A stretch of DNA of 11,506 nt, from positions 1-11,506 of the forward strand of contig JASLJP010000135.1 in NCBI GenBank assembly GCA_030152425.1, in the 5' to 3' direction. Positions within the stretch are counted from its first letter, which is position 1; each line of letters opens with the position of its first letter. The stretch comes from Aquirhabdus sp. (lineage in GTDB: Bacteria > Pseudomonadota > Gammaproteobacteria > Pseudomonadales > Moraxellaceae). The translations under genes were made by a program, and so were the position numbers. Below the pieces are notes generated by a model. It was not told where the DNA came from. It saw nothing but the letters and a program-made list of their open reading frames with translations, and did no database searches. Of the stretch, positions 1 to 7,112 are shown in pieces.

Positions 1-2
1 CA

Positions 3-44
3 CTCCATCACGGTTACGCGGTACTGCTTGAATTTGGTAGATGA
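3..44 (+). CDS. possible 3' tail of an upstream gene (partial)
   Basis: One frame is open from the window edge and ends at TGA 42-44 after about 13 codons (LHHGYAVLLEFGR). This stop overlaps the ATG at 41 as ATGA, the same arrangement seen at pyrD-cvpA later in the window, which suggests an upstream gene translationally coupled to the PfpI-family gene. So short a tail cannot be assigned to a family. Another frame is also open from the edge to about base 79, so the choice of frame rests only on the ATGA overlap. Confidence 0.3.
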   Translation, partial: LHHGYAVLLEFGR

Positions 45-793
45 GCCTTATGATGATTTTAATCCTGCTGCCCGAATCTGATTACGATCCGACCGAGAGC
101 GCTGTGCCTTGGCAGGCGCTGCGCGAAGCGGGCAAGATCATCCGTTTTGCAACACCTAAGGGCAAACCCGCGTATGCCGATCCTCGTCTGGTCACGAGAG
201 GTTTTGGGATACTGTCGCCTGTGCTCATGACCAAGAAAGACGATCTCAAGCTCTATCAGCAGATGATTCTGAGCGAAGCGTTTTTGAATCCCATTTCCTA
301 TGACGAAGTCGTGGTAGAAGAATACAGCGCGCTATTAATCCCCGGTGGTCATGCGCCGGGCATGCGCACGCTGCTTGAGTCGAAGCGGGCGCAAGATATT
401 TCGGTGCATTTCTTTAAAACCTTAAAGCCAGTCGCGGCCGTCTGTCATGGAGTCTTGCTGCTCGCGCGCGCGATCAATCCGGACACGGGCCTGTCTATCC
501 TGCACGGTCATAAAACGACGGCACTGCTGGCTAGTCAGGAGTATGTGGCATGGGGGCTTACCGCACCTTGGTTGGGTCGCTACTATCGCACTTATGCGCA
601 AACCGTAGAGGCCGAAGTGACCGCGGCCTTAGCCAGCCCCAGTGATTTTAAACAAGGCCCTTTTCCACCCTTGCGCGATAGTGCGACCAACCTCAAACAC
701 GGTTTTACCGTACGTGATGGCAACTATCTGTCTGCACGCTGGCCGGGGGATTGTCATCATTTTGCAGTGGATTTTATCAAGCTGTTGCAGTAA
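41..793 (+). CDS. DJ-1/PfpI (type 1 glutamine amidotransferase-like) protein
   Basis: The 250-residue product belongs to the DJ-1/ThiJ/PfpI superfamily. Visible features are an N-terminal hydrophobic strand followed by DPTES with Glu20 in the DJ-1-like acidic position, the PGGHAPGM turn (101-108), and the nucleophile elbow AVCHGV with Cys135 and His136. Members of the superfamily include glyoxalase III/deglycase-like hydrolases, chaperones and amidotransferase-like proteins, and the exact reaction cannot be read from sequence. No signal peptide is evident, so it is probably cytoplasmic. The ATG at 41 overlaps a possible upstream stop (ATGA), which favours it. However, family members usually begin just before the ILILLP strand, so the ATGs at 50 or 53 are also plausible. 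The catalytic region is complete and there is no sign of decay. The family call is firm, the substrate unknown. Confidence 0.88.
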   Translation: MSLMMILILLPESDYDPTESAVPWQALREAGKIIRFATPKGKPAYADPRLVTRGFGILSPVLMTKKDDLKLYQQMILSEAFLNPISYDEVVVEEYSALLIPGGHAPGMRTLLESKRAQDISVHFFKTLKPVAAVCHGVLLLARAINPDTGLSILHGHKTTALLASQEYVAWGLTAPWLGRYYRTYAQTVEAEVTAALASPSDFKQGPFPPLRDSATNLKHGFTVRDGNYLSARWPGDCHHFAVDFIKLLQ

Positions 794-895
794 ATGCGGT
801 TGAATACTGCGGTGACAATCGCGATGGGCATGTATCTGTTCTGTATCGTATTTGCGCGTGGAGATGGGCAATTGGCGGTGAGCGCGTTACCATAA
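794..895 (+). CDS. possible 33-residue small hydrophobic protein
   Basis: An ATG directly follows the TAA of the PfpI-family gene (TAAATG) and opens a 33-codon frame ending in TAA at 893-895. The peptide has a hydrophobic stretch (TIAMGMYLFCIVFA) that could be one membrane segment. Translation could be coupled to the upstream gene, but no clear ribosome binding site is present and I recognise no family. It may equally be chance reading in the 142-base gap before the lipoprotein gene. Confidence 0.2.
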   Translation: MRLNTAVTIAMGMYLFCIVFARGDGQLAVSALP

Positions 896-935
896 TTTAT
901 CGGGTTGCTGAGTTGTAATGTAGGGTTGGAAAAAA

Positions 936-1469
936 ATGATGAAACTATTATGGGTTGTGGGTGTGGTGAGCTTAGTGGGTTGCGTCAGTGTCGTAGAGCC
1001 TGTAGTGACAACGCATAACCTCACCGTCGAGCACCATCGCTTAAGTCGTCAGACCTACTATCGCTCACCAGAGCTGACCCTGCAAAATGTCAAAGCGCCG
1101 AGCAGCACCACGCTCAGTGCCTATTTTCGCATGACCAAAACCGATGCAAGCGATAGCGATACGGATCGTTATTGTCTGTATACCACCACAAGTACGATCG
1201 GAATTGGCTGGGGGCTATTTGAGTCGGCTGTCGACGCGGATGATCAACAGCTCGAAGTGGTAAAAAGCAAATCCGATGTACGGCGTGATGGTGTTAAAGA
1301 AGAAGATTGCATCCAACTGAGTCGTGCATATCTAGAGCAACATCAGCAAGCGGGCTTAGAGATCAAATTGCAAGCCAGCAATCGCGACATCCGCTTTAAT
1401 GTGGCAGGCGCTGACGTGCAGCAATTCCTTCAGAGCGTCGCTGCCGTAGACACGGATAAACGCCCATAA
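936..1469 (+). CDS. putative lipoprotein of unknown function
   Basis: The 177-residue product starts with a short charged end (MMK), a hydrophobic core (LLWVVGVVSLV) and the lipobox LVGC at residues 13-16, so it should be lipidated on Cys16 by signal peptidase II. Val follows the cysteine, not Asp, which in Enterobacteria-type sorting favours transport to the outer membrane. The mature part is hydrophilic, with two more cysteines (Cys80 and Cys125) that could form a periplasmic disulfide. I recognise no domain. Tandem ATGs lie at 936 and 939, with a weak GGA about 6 bases upstream. The gene ends 2 bases before the stop of the converging EamA gene and no terminator hairpin lies between them, so the two transcripts probably overlap. 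Confidence 0.75.
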   Translation: MMKLLWVVGVVSLVGCVSVVEPVVTTHNLTVEHHRLSRQTYYRSPELTLQNVKAPSSTTLSAYFRMTKTDASDSDTDRYCLYTTTSTIGIGWGLFESAVDADDQQLEVVKSKSDVRRDGVKEEDCIQLSRAYLEQHQQAGLEIKLQASNRDIRFNVAGADVQQFLQSVAAVDTDKRP

Positions 1470-1471
1470 CA

Positions 1472-1981
1472 TCAGAGCGTGCTACTGGCTTTTGCCACGG
1501 GTTGGGCCGGGAGGAGCGTGATCATGAGTACGCCACAGATATTGAGCCCACATCCCAGCCACTGAATCCAAGACAGTGACTCACCTAAAAACAATACCGC
1601 CAATACCACCGTCATGATCGGCCCGCCAGCGCTAAGCATGGCGGCTTGCGCAGGACCAACGCGGGCGATGCCCTGCATCAAAAATGTCGCCGGTAGTACG
1701 GTTGAAAATATTCCCAATGCGACACCCAGGCCCAAAATCGTCCATGAGTATTGGCCGAGCAATCCAAGCGGTTCAGGCGTGACTATGCCATAGTGCAGCA
1801 ACGATGCCAGACAAGCGACACTCATAGCCAAGCCCGTAAAACGCCAACTGCCAAAACGACGGATCAATGTAGGTGTCATGACCAGATAGAGGGCGTAGGC
1901 AAAAGCACTGGCAAACACAAACAGACTACCTGTCCAGACACTGCCGTGGCTTGCGGCCTGTGCACCTTCGCCCAACATCAC
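1472..1981 (-). CDS. EamA transporter, C-terminal half (frameshifted)
   Basis: This is the 3' part of the split transporter gene, up to 169 residues, with about five predicted membrane segments and the second EamA repeat, including a late segment WIQWLGCGLNICGVLMITLL typical of the last EamA helix. A possible GTG start (1979-1981) shares one base with the TAG that ends the first half, and an ATG follows at once (1976-1978), so the local sequence is TAGTGATG. A GGTAG just upstream could act as a weak ribosome binding site. Reinitiation is therefore possible but unproven. In the ancestral gene this ATG was simply Met153 of one long protein. Confidence 0.5.
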   Translation of the reverse strand: MMLGEGAQAASHGSVWTGSLFVFASAFAYALYLVMTPTLIRRFGSWRFTGLAMSVACLASLLHYGIVTPEPLGLLGQYSWTILGLGVALGIFSTVLPATFLMQGIARVGPAQAAMLSAGGPIMTVVLAVLFLGESLSWIQWLGCGLNICGVLMITLLPAQPVAKASSTL

Positions 1982-2075
1982 TACCAGCGTGCCACTATAG
2001 CTAAGGATGATGGCGCAGAAGGTGCCATCACTACCAGCGTGCCACTATAGCTAAGGATGATGGCGCAGAAGGTGC
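1976..2075. repeat. perfect 2 x 50-bp tandem duplication
   Basis: Bases 1976-2025 and 2026-2075 are identical over all 50 positions; each unit starts CATCACTACC and ends CAGAAGGTGC. The identity stops exactly at both ends (1975 is A against 2025 C; 2026 is C against 2076 G). The periodic region is therefore exactly two units, with no residual microhomology. It lies inside the EamA transporter gene and causes its frameshift. Confidence 0.97.
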
Positions 2076-2484
2076 GCAGATGGATGGCGCGTTTATGCAG
2101 TGCCGCCATCATCAGTACGGTCAGTGTGGGATATAAAAATAAAATAATGCGTTCAAGCGATGCTGAAATATAGGTTAATCCCACAAAATCCAAAATGCTG
2201 GCGAGGTAGTAACCGATTAGCCCGGCCAAGAGCAACAATGCCCAGTCCTTGTGCGTGGGTGCTGTTGGATTGCGCGGCGCGATCATCGCGATCAAGACAA
2301 AGAAGGGCAGTGCGCTCAGCATGCGCAGCGCGAGCAAAGTTGGCGCAGTCAGGCTCGCATCTAGGCCGTAGGCTTTTTTAATCAAAATTGCTTTGATGGC
2401 AAACAAAAATGCCGACAACAGGACGCAACACGATCCAAAGAGGATTTGTTGACGGGCGTGAAGATGTGCTTCAGAGGTGGGCAT
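1981..2484 (-). CDS. EamA transporter, N-terminal half (frameshifted)
   Basis: This is the 5' part of the split transporter gene, 167 residues as it stands. It holds five predicted membrane segments, at about residues 13-35, 46-69, 81-104, 108-128 and 138-153, which is one complete EamA repeat. Residues 1-153 are native. The last 14 (APSAPSSLAIVARW) come from reading the duplicated 50 bp in the wrong frame and end at TAG 1981-1983. The ATG start follows a weak ribosome binding context, and the cytoplasmic N-terminus (MPTSEAHLHARQQ) is normal for the family. If translated it would be a five-helix half-transporter. Confidence 0.55.
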   Translation of the reverse strand: MPTSEAHLHARQQILFGSCCVLLSAFLFAIKAILIKKAYGLDASLTAPTLLALRMLSALPFFVLIAMIAPRNPTAPTHKDWALLLLAGLIGYYLASILDFVGLTYISASLERIILFLYPTLTVLMMAALHKRAIHLRTFCAIILSYSGTLVVMAPSAPSSLAIVARW

Positions 2485-2524
2485 AGGTAGGTGTGAAACC
2501 AGATTGCGTCGCAGGGTGGCGATT

Positions 2525-2552
2525 TTGAGCTATTTTGTGATTAAAGTACAAT
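2525..2552 (+). promoter_or_regulatory. candidate sigma-70 promoter for the DUF2339-DUF3999 genes
   Basis: TTGAGC (2525-2530, four of six matches to TTGACA) and TACAAT (2547-2552, five of six matches to TATAAT) are separated by 16 bases in the divergent gap between the EamA gene and the DUF2339 gene. Transcription would start near 2558, leaving a leader of about 107 bases. That leader contains a 6-bp inverted repeat, TGCTAT (2584-2589) with ATAGCA (2611-2616). This is a prediction from consensus only. Confidence 0.45.
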
Positions 2553-2664
2553 GCTGTATGTTGTAGATTGCAAACGATGGACGTGCTATAGATGGAATCG
2601 TGGTGCCGTCATAGCATGCGCTGACAGGTGTCTTGCGACAGGTTATATCTCTAAAGGAAGCGAC

Positions 2665-5535
2665 ATGGAAATGCTGATCCTATTGGCACTGGCAGTGCTG
2701 CTATTCCCCTACGTCGCAGTCGTCGTGTTGTTTAAACGCACCAGCAAGATGAATCAACTTTTTAACGCCCGTTTAAGTCAGCTTCATATCGAGTTGGCGC
2801 GATTGCAAGCCCTGTTGGCAAAACAAAATAGCAGCGATCAATCTACCTCATCTACGCAGCCTGCTGGAGACGAGTCTCGGCATGAGGATGCGCCCATTGC
2901 GCCATCAGCCCCAGAGATCCCGTTAGCGGCACCTATTGCACAGACCAATCAGCTTGCAGACTATACGCCGCCATGGACGCGTCCTGCGTCGATGTCTCAA
3001 ACGTCGAGCGACTCAGAAACCTCTGAAGTCCCTCAGGTTTCAGTCAAGCGCTCTTTAGTACTAGAGCCAGATGAAAGATCTACACATGTCGTGACATCGT
3101 TATGGCATAGCCTGCAAGCATGGTTCCAAGGGGGCAATGCCATTGTCCGTATTGGGGTGATCGTATTGCTTATCGGCGTCGTGCTGTTGCTCCGCTTTGC
3201 CAGTGAGAACTTAAGCGTTCCTATCGAAGTACGTCTGTCTTTGATTGCCTTGGGCGGACTGGTACTCACCTTAGTGGGGATCAAACTGGCGACCAAGTCC
3301 CTCCCACAGCGCGTAGACCTCGCCGTAGCCGATGCGCGTGTAACCGATCTTTCAGAAACAGTGCTTGCAACCTTGTCACGACGTGGCTATGCCATTAGCC
3401 TCATGGGTGCAGGCTTGGCGATTCTCTATCTGACGCTGTTTGCGGCTTTCCGTTTGTACCATCTATTGCCGAATACCTTGACCTTTACACTATTGGCGGT
3501 ACTGGCAGTTATTACGGCATTGCTGTCGTTAAAACAGGATGCTTTTCCTTTAGCCTTTATGGCTTTTGCCGGTGCTTTTCTGGCGCCCATTCTCACTTCG
3601 GATGGCAGCAATAACGTCATCGGGTTGTTTAGCTATTATTTACTGCTGAATATCGCAATCGCATGGTTGGCACATTATCGGACGTGGAAAGTGTTAAACC
3701 TGCTGGGAGCATTTTTTACCTTCGGCTTAGCGGGTTTTTGGGGCTGGCAGCAGTACGACATGAATGCATGGTCGACAATCATGCCCTATCTGCGCTGGCC
3801 GCTAGAAGGTTTGCTGCTTATCCATTTGGCCCTGTATCTGTTTATCGTGGTGCGCTATAGCCAGCAGCTCGTTCGCCTACAGTCTGCGCAGGCCAACGAT
3901 GCAAATGCCTATTTCCCCATTGTGGATGGCTCATTGCTTTTTGGCGTTCCTGTCTTAGGCTTTGGCTTGCAGGCAGGTCTGCTGCACGATCTGCCCTATG
4001 CCTTGGCACTGAGCAGTGCCGCACTTTCGGCTATCTATTTGCTATTGGGTCGCTATCTGCTGCGGCAGGGCGGCGCGATGCGACTGCTGACCGAGGGCAC
4101 ATTGGCGGTAGGCGTGGGCTTTTTGGCACTGGTGTTACCTTTGGCGCTGAATGCCCAGTGGACATCAGCAGGGTGGGCGGTACAGGGGGCAGGGTTGGTC
4201 TGGCTTGGTCAGCGCCAGCAGCGCATCTGGCAGGTCGTTTTCGGTCTCGCGCTGCAACTCATCAGCTGTGTGATTTTAACCTGGGTCGCATTTAGCAACT
4301 CCGATGCCAATCTCAGCGTCGGCCTTGCTGTATTGGCCATTTCACTTTTGGTCTCCGCCGCACTACTACGCTTCCGCAATGACGGCGTAGCGCTACACCA
4401 CCATGTGCTCATCTCCTGTGGCATCCTTGTGCTCGCGCTGGTCATCACCAGTATTTCGATTGACGATATCTTGGCTTATCTACCCTACTTGCAGCATGAT
4501 CATGAATTGCTGAGACGTGTAGTCAATGGACTTCTGCTCATACTGCTCACGTTGTTACTGGATCGCAGTCTGGGCTGGGTAGAAATACGTGGCGCAACCA
4601 GAGTGTTGCTGCCGCTGATGGCAATCTTACTGCTATCAATGACCCAAAGCGTCTGGTTTATGCCCTTGTCAGGTATATGGGTCATTCTGGGTGCGCGATT
4701 ACTCAGCCGCCTGACACAGGTCGAGCAACTGCGCTCACCAGTCGATATTCCGTTTACTCGTCAGGTCAGCTCGCGCATGGATCAGGCCATATTTGTGATC
4801 GTGATTCTGTTGTTTGCCGCGTTTGAATTCGAGTTTTTAAATCCCATTGCTGCACTGTTGCCAGCGCTGTTGGTCTGGGCTGCATTGAAGGTCAAGCAAA
4901 CACCCTCTTGGCTCAATCGTCCACAGCTGCTGCATGATTTGACGCTTCCACTGTTGATCGTGGCCGCACTCTGGGTCTGGGGTATCAACCTGTCTGCAGA
5001 CGGCCAGTTGTTCGGCATGCCTTATATTCCACTGATAAACGGCCTTGATATCAGCCTAGGTGTCGTTGGCCTAGTTGCTGTCCTGCTGAGTCGGCATGTT
5101 ACTGTCTCGATTCGGAAATATGTTTGGGCTGGTTTGGCGCTGGCAGGTTTTTGGTCACTGACGGGGATCGTCATTCGCACCCTGCATGCGTGGATAGGCT
5201 CGCCACTGTGGCCTGATGCGTGGGATGTCGACACGGTACAGTCGACATTGACCATTGTTTGGGCTCTGCTGGCATTGCTTGCGACTTGGCTTGCCAGTCG
5301 TCGTGCTTGGCGTGAAGTATGGCTTGCCGGAATTGCACTCTTGGCCTTAGTGGTCGCCAAGCTATTATTCGTGGATTTGTCTCATGTCGGTGCGATGGCG
5401 CGCATCATTTCGTTTATCTGTGCGGGTCTGATCATGTTGCTGATCGGATTTGTGGCACCGTTACCGCCTGCTGCGTCATCAAAAACGCTTCCCGACCCAG
5501 CCTCCGAGCCGCACAAGGATCATCAACATGACTAA
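2665..5535 (+). CDS. DUF2339 polytopic inner-membrane protein
   Basis: The 956-residue product has an N-terminal membrane segment (3-23), then a helical, probably coiled-coil stretch (about 28-54). A low-complexity Ser/Pro/Ala-rich linker follows (about 55-145), and then a very long series of hydrophobic helices to about residue 940, with a short charged tail ending DHQHD. The block after the linker (NAIVRIGVIVLLIGVVLLLR, then a second helix and RRGYAISLMGAGLAILYLTL) is characteristic of DUF2339, a family of large membrane proteins of unknown function. The start at 2665 is chosen because AGGAAG lies about 6 bases upstream and the protein then opens with a membrane helix; the frame is open back to 2551 but that extension has no such support. 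The gene overlaps the DUF3999 gene by 8 bases, so the two are surely co-translated. No defect is visible. Confidence 0.88.
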   Translation: MEMLILLALAVLLFPYVAVVVLFKRTSKMNQLFNARLSQLHIELARLQALLAKQNSSDQSTSSTQPAGDESRHEDAPIAPSAPEIPLAAPIAQTNQLADYTPPWTRPASMSQTSSDSETSEVPQVSVKRSLVLEPDERSTHVVTSLWHSLQAWFQGGNAIVRIGVIVLLIGVVLLLRFASENLSVPIEVRLSLIALGGLVLTLVGIKLATKSLPQRVDLAVADARVTDLSETVLATLSRRGYAISLMGAGLAILYLTLFAAFRLYHLLPNTLTFTLLAVLAVITALLSLKQDAFPLAFMAFAGAFLAPILTSDGSNNVIGLFSYYLLLNIAIAWLAHYRTWKVLNLLGAFFTFGLAGFWGWQQYDMNAWSTIMPYLRWPLEGLLLIHLALYLFIVVRYSQQLVRLQSAQANDANAYFPIVDGSLLFGVPVLGFGLQAGLLHDLPYALALSSAALSAIYLLLGRYLLRQGGAMRLLTEGTLAVGVGFLALVLPLALNAQWTSAGWAVQGAGLVWLGQRQQRIWQVVFGLALQLISCVILTWVAFSNSDANLSVGLAVLAISLLVSAALLRFRNDGVALHHHVLISCGILVLALVITSISIDDILAYLPYLQHDHELLRRVVNGLLLILLTLLLDRSLGWVEIRGATRVLLPLMAILLLSMTQSVWFMPLSGIWVILGARLLSRLTQVEQLRSPVDIPFTRQVSSRMDQAIFVIVILLFAAFEFEFLNPIAALLPALLVWAALKVKQTPSWLNRPQLLHDLTLPLLIVAALWVWGINLSADGQLFGMPYIPLINGLDISLGVVGLVAVLLSRHVTVSIRKYVWAGLALAGFWSLTGIVIRTLHAWIGSPLWPDAWDVDTVQSTLTIVWALLALLATWLASRRAWREVWLAGIALLALVVAKLLFVDLSHVGAMARIISFICAGLIMLLIGFVAPLPPAASSKTLPDPASEPHKDHQHD

Positions 5536-6904
5536 GGCATTTCCGCTGTCTAGCGCGGGACTTATCCTGATGCTGAGCACAATGGCATACGGCGCCGAGC
5601 CACCAGCCCATGTCCGCTATCCAATCCTGCCGACGCAAACTGCAGCGGCATCTAGCCCGCTCAGCAAAGTTGAGCTCAGTTTAGCGACGATTGCACAGTT
5701 GCAAAGCGCCCAGAATTATCAAGTCCGCGATGGGGCGGGGCAGGTCATGCCAGCACGCGTGGTCTCCGCCCTACAGCCCATTCATGAACAGCTCATTCCG
5801 TTGCGTGCCTATCATTGGCCAGCTCAGCCCCCACTGACACGAGCCGCTGCGGCCAGTCTGGAGCTGCAGCTCAACCAAGATCATGCCCATGCTTGGGTGA
5901 CATGGCCGGATCGCCTGCTAGAGAAGACCAGTGCGCTACATGCCGATCAAAGCGCCGATCAAACGTGGCTGTTGGCACTTCCGGACATGGCGCGTTATCA
6001 AGGAAAACTGGCGAATCGGCTCACGCTTACATGGCCGAGTAGTGCGCTATCTATACAGGCCAGTCTGGAGGGCAGTCAGGACTTGATCAACTGGTACGCT
6101 GTAGGTGCATCATCGTTGCTGGATACTGGCCAGATCAGCAGTGGTGGCGTACAACTCAAACAAAGCAATATCGACGTCAACCAGACCTACCGCTATTGGC
6201 GTTTAGCGCTATCTGCACCATTGTCTTTAACGCAGGCTGCCATTGCCTTACGAGATCCCGTACAACCGGTCATGCAGAAGCAGGCCGTAATCTTTCAAAA
6301 AAGTGACAGCGCAGGACAAAGCGACCGTTGGCTGCTCAGCTTGCCAACGGCTGTTGCCGTCTCGGGTATTCAATTTGATCTACCTCTGAATCAAGTATGG
6401 TCTCTGGCATTGTCTACCCGTCAGCCAAACGTAGCGCAGCAAGGCAGCGAATGGCAAACGCAACGTCAGCAAACACTTTCACACTGGCAAAACCCACCAC
6501 AGGGCGAACCCGCGGTCAATGATACGCTTTGGATAGATCCTACCAATCAGACTACAACCACGGCGCGCGAGTGGCAGCTCAAAGCGGTGGGGCCTCTCGC
6601 CCCGCAACTCTCAGCAACCTTGATCGGTCCGAGTCAGATCTTGTATTTTGTGGCTCAAGGTCAAGCACCGTATTATCTGGAAATCAATCGACCGATCACT
6701 GCAGACGGCGTAATGGCAGATGCCTTGACGTTGCCGCAGGTATTGCCGTCGACCCAGACTGCGACCCTGGGGACAATGCAGCAGATCGCAGCGCCTACAC
6801 CGTGGAAAACCTATGGCCTATGGGCGGTACTAATCGTTGCCGTAGGGTTGCTTGCAGTCGCTGCGCTGCGCTTAGTGCGTGGCTTGGACGAGCATCATGT
6901 TTAG
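5528..6904 (+). CDS. DUF3999 secreted, C-terminally membrane-anchored protein
   Basis: The 458-residue product has a Sec signal peptide (MTKAFPLSSAGLILMLSTMA, probable cleavage after YGA at residue 23), a large periplasmic region rich in beta-strand patterns, and one C-terminal membrane helix (about 428-450, LWAVLIVAVGLLAVAALRLV) with a short basic then acidic tail. Repeated patterns such as ASLEGSQDLINWYAV and a later VWSLALSTRQ resemble the discoidin-like strands of DUF3999 proteins, which are usually encoded next to DUF2339 proteins. The ATG lies inside the end of the DUF2339 gene (ATGACTAA), which fixes this start and argues for coupled translation. I infer that the two proteins form one envelope complex with this one facing the periplasm. 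Its role is unknown. No clear terminator follows it. Confidence 0.85.
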   Translation: MTKAFPLSSAGLILMLSTMAYGAEPPAHVRYPILPTQTAAASSPLSKVELSLATIAQLQSAQNYQVRDGAGQVMPARVVSALQPIHEQLIPLRAYHWPAQPPLTRAAAASLELQLNQDHAHAWVTWPDRLLEKTSALHADQSADQTWLLALPDMARYQGKLANRLTLTWPSSALSIQASLEGSQDLINWYAVGASSLLDTGQISSGGVQLKQSNIDVNQTYRYWRLALSAPLSLTQAAIALRDPVQPVMQKQAVIFQKSDSAGQSDRWLLSLPTAVAVSGIQFDLPLNQVWSLALSTRQPNVAQQGSEWQTQRQQTLSHWQNPPQGEPAVNDTLWIDPTNQTTTTAREWQLKAVGPLAPQLSATLIGPSQILYFVAQGQAPYYLEINRPITADGVMADALTLPQVLPSTQTATLGTMQQIAAPTPWKTYGLWAVLIVAVGLLAVAALRLVRGLDEHHV

Positions 6905-7074
6905 AGTGTGCAGCTATTTATTCATTTATAGGCCATTCATACAACAGCCTATGATGATACGCTGATAAGGCCGGGAGGTTTTTTTTTGAAGAAATCGCTG
7001 CAGGAGTAACCAGCGTATACGCAAAAGTCAGCAAAGCCCTACGCTAAACCCGTGCAACATGGAGGCAGTCGGCG

Positions 7075-7080
7075 TATAAT
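7075..7080 (+). promoter_or_regulatory. candidate -10 element for pyrD-cvpA-purF
   Basis: A perfect TATAAT lies 32 bases before the pyrD ATG. No good -35 match lies 16-18 bases upstream, so the promoter may be weak or need an activator. Transcription would begin near 7087, giving a leader of about 26 bases. The 208-base gap before pyrD also holds a run of nine T (6979-6987), a 10-bp palindrome GCGTATACGC (7013-7022) and short inverted repeats around CGCTG/CAGCG. Confidence 0.5.
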
Positions 7081-7112
7081 CACGTTTTGCCGCAGCCAAC
7101 AAATTCTTGCCT

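Larger units (their letters stand above)
1472..2484 (-). pseudogene. EamA/DMT-family transporter gene split by a 50-bp duplication
   Basis: This minus-strand gene encodes a drug/metabolite transporter superfamily permease with two EamA repeats, normally about 300 residues and ten membrane segments. The first frame runs from ATG 2482-2484 and stops at TAG 1981-1983. The second runs from 1981 to TGA 1472-1474 in another frame. The break is caused by an exact 50-bp tandem duplication (1976-2075). Since 50 is not a multiple of three, the second copy shifts the frame. Deleting one copy gives 459 bases (153 codons) joined to 504 bases (168 codons including stop), an uninterrupted 320-residue protein of expected length, reading GTLVVM then LGEGAQ. 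Both halves otherwise look intact, so the event appears recent. Whether the gene is dead, switchable or made as two halves cannot be decided here. The substrate is unknown; the family includes exporters of amino acids and other metabolites. Confidence 0.8.

Noticed and set aside
1751..2050. A 99-codon plus-strand frame opposite the EamA gene
   Set aside because: It is low in recognisable structure and lies opposite clearly coding transporter sequence.
2551..2664. N-terminal extension of the DUF2339 protein from the first in-frame ATG
   Set aside because: The extension is cysteine-rich and unlike the family, its ATG overlaps the predicted -10 element, and the start at 2665 has a good ribosome binding site.
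5022..5360. A 112-codon minus-strand frame inside the DUF2339 gene
   Set aside because: It is a shadow of the membrane-protein coding frame with no recognisable features.
6928..6987. Terminator after the DUF3999 gene (ATAGGC/GCCTAT and a run of nine T)
   Set aside because: The 6-bp stem is far from the T run, and the nearer pairing (GCCT with AGGC) is bulged and ends 7 bases before it. The geometry is not that of a convincing intrinsic terminator.
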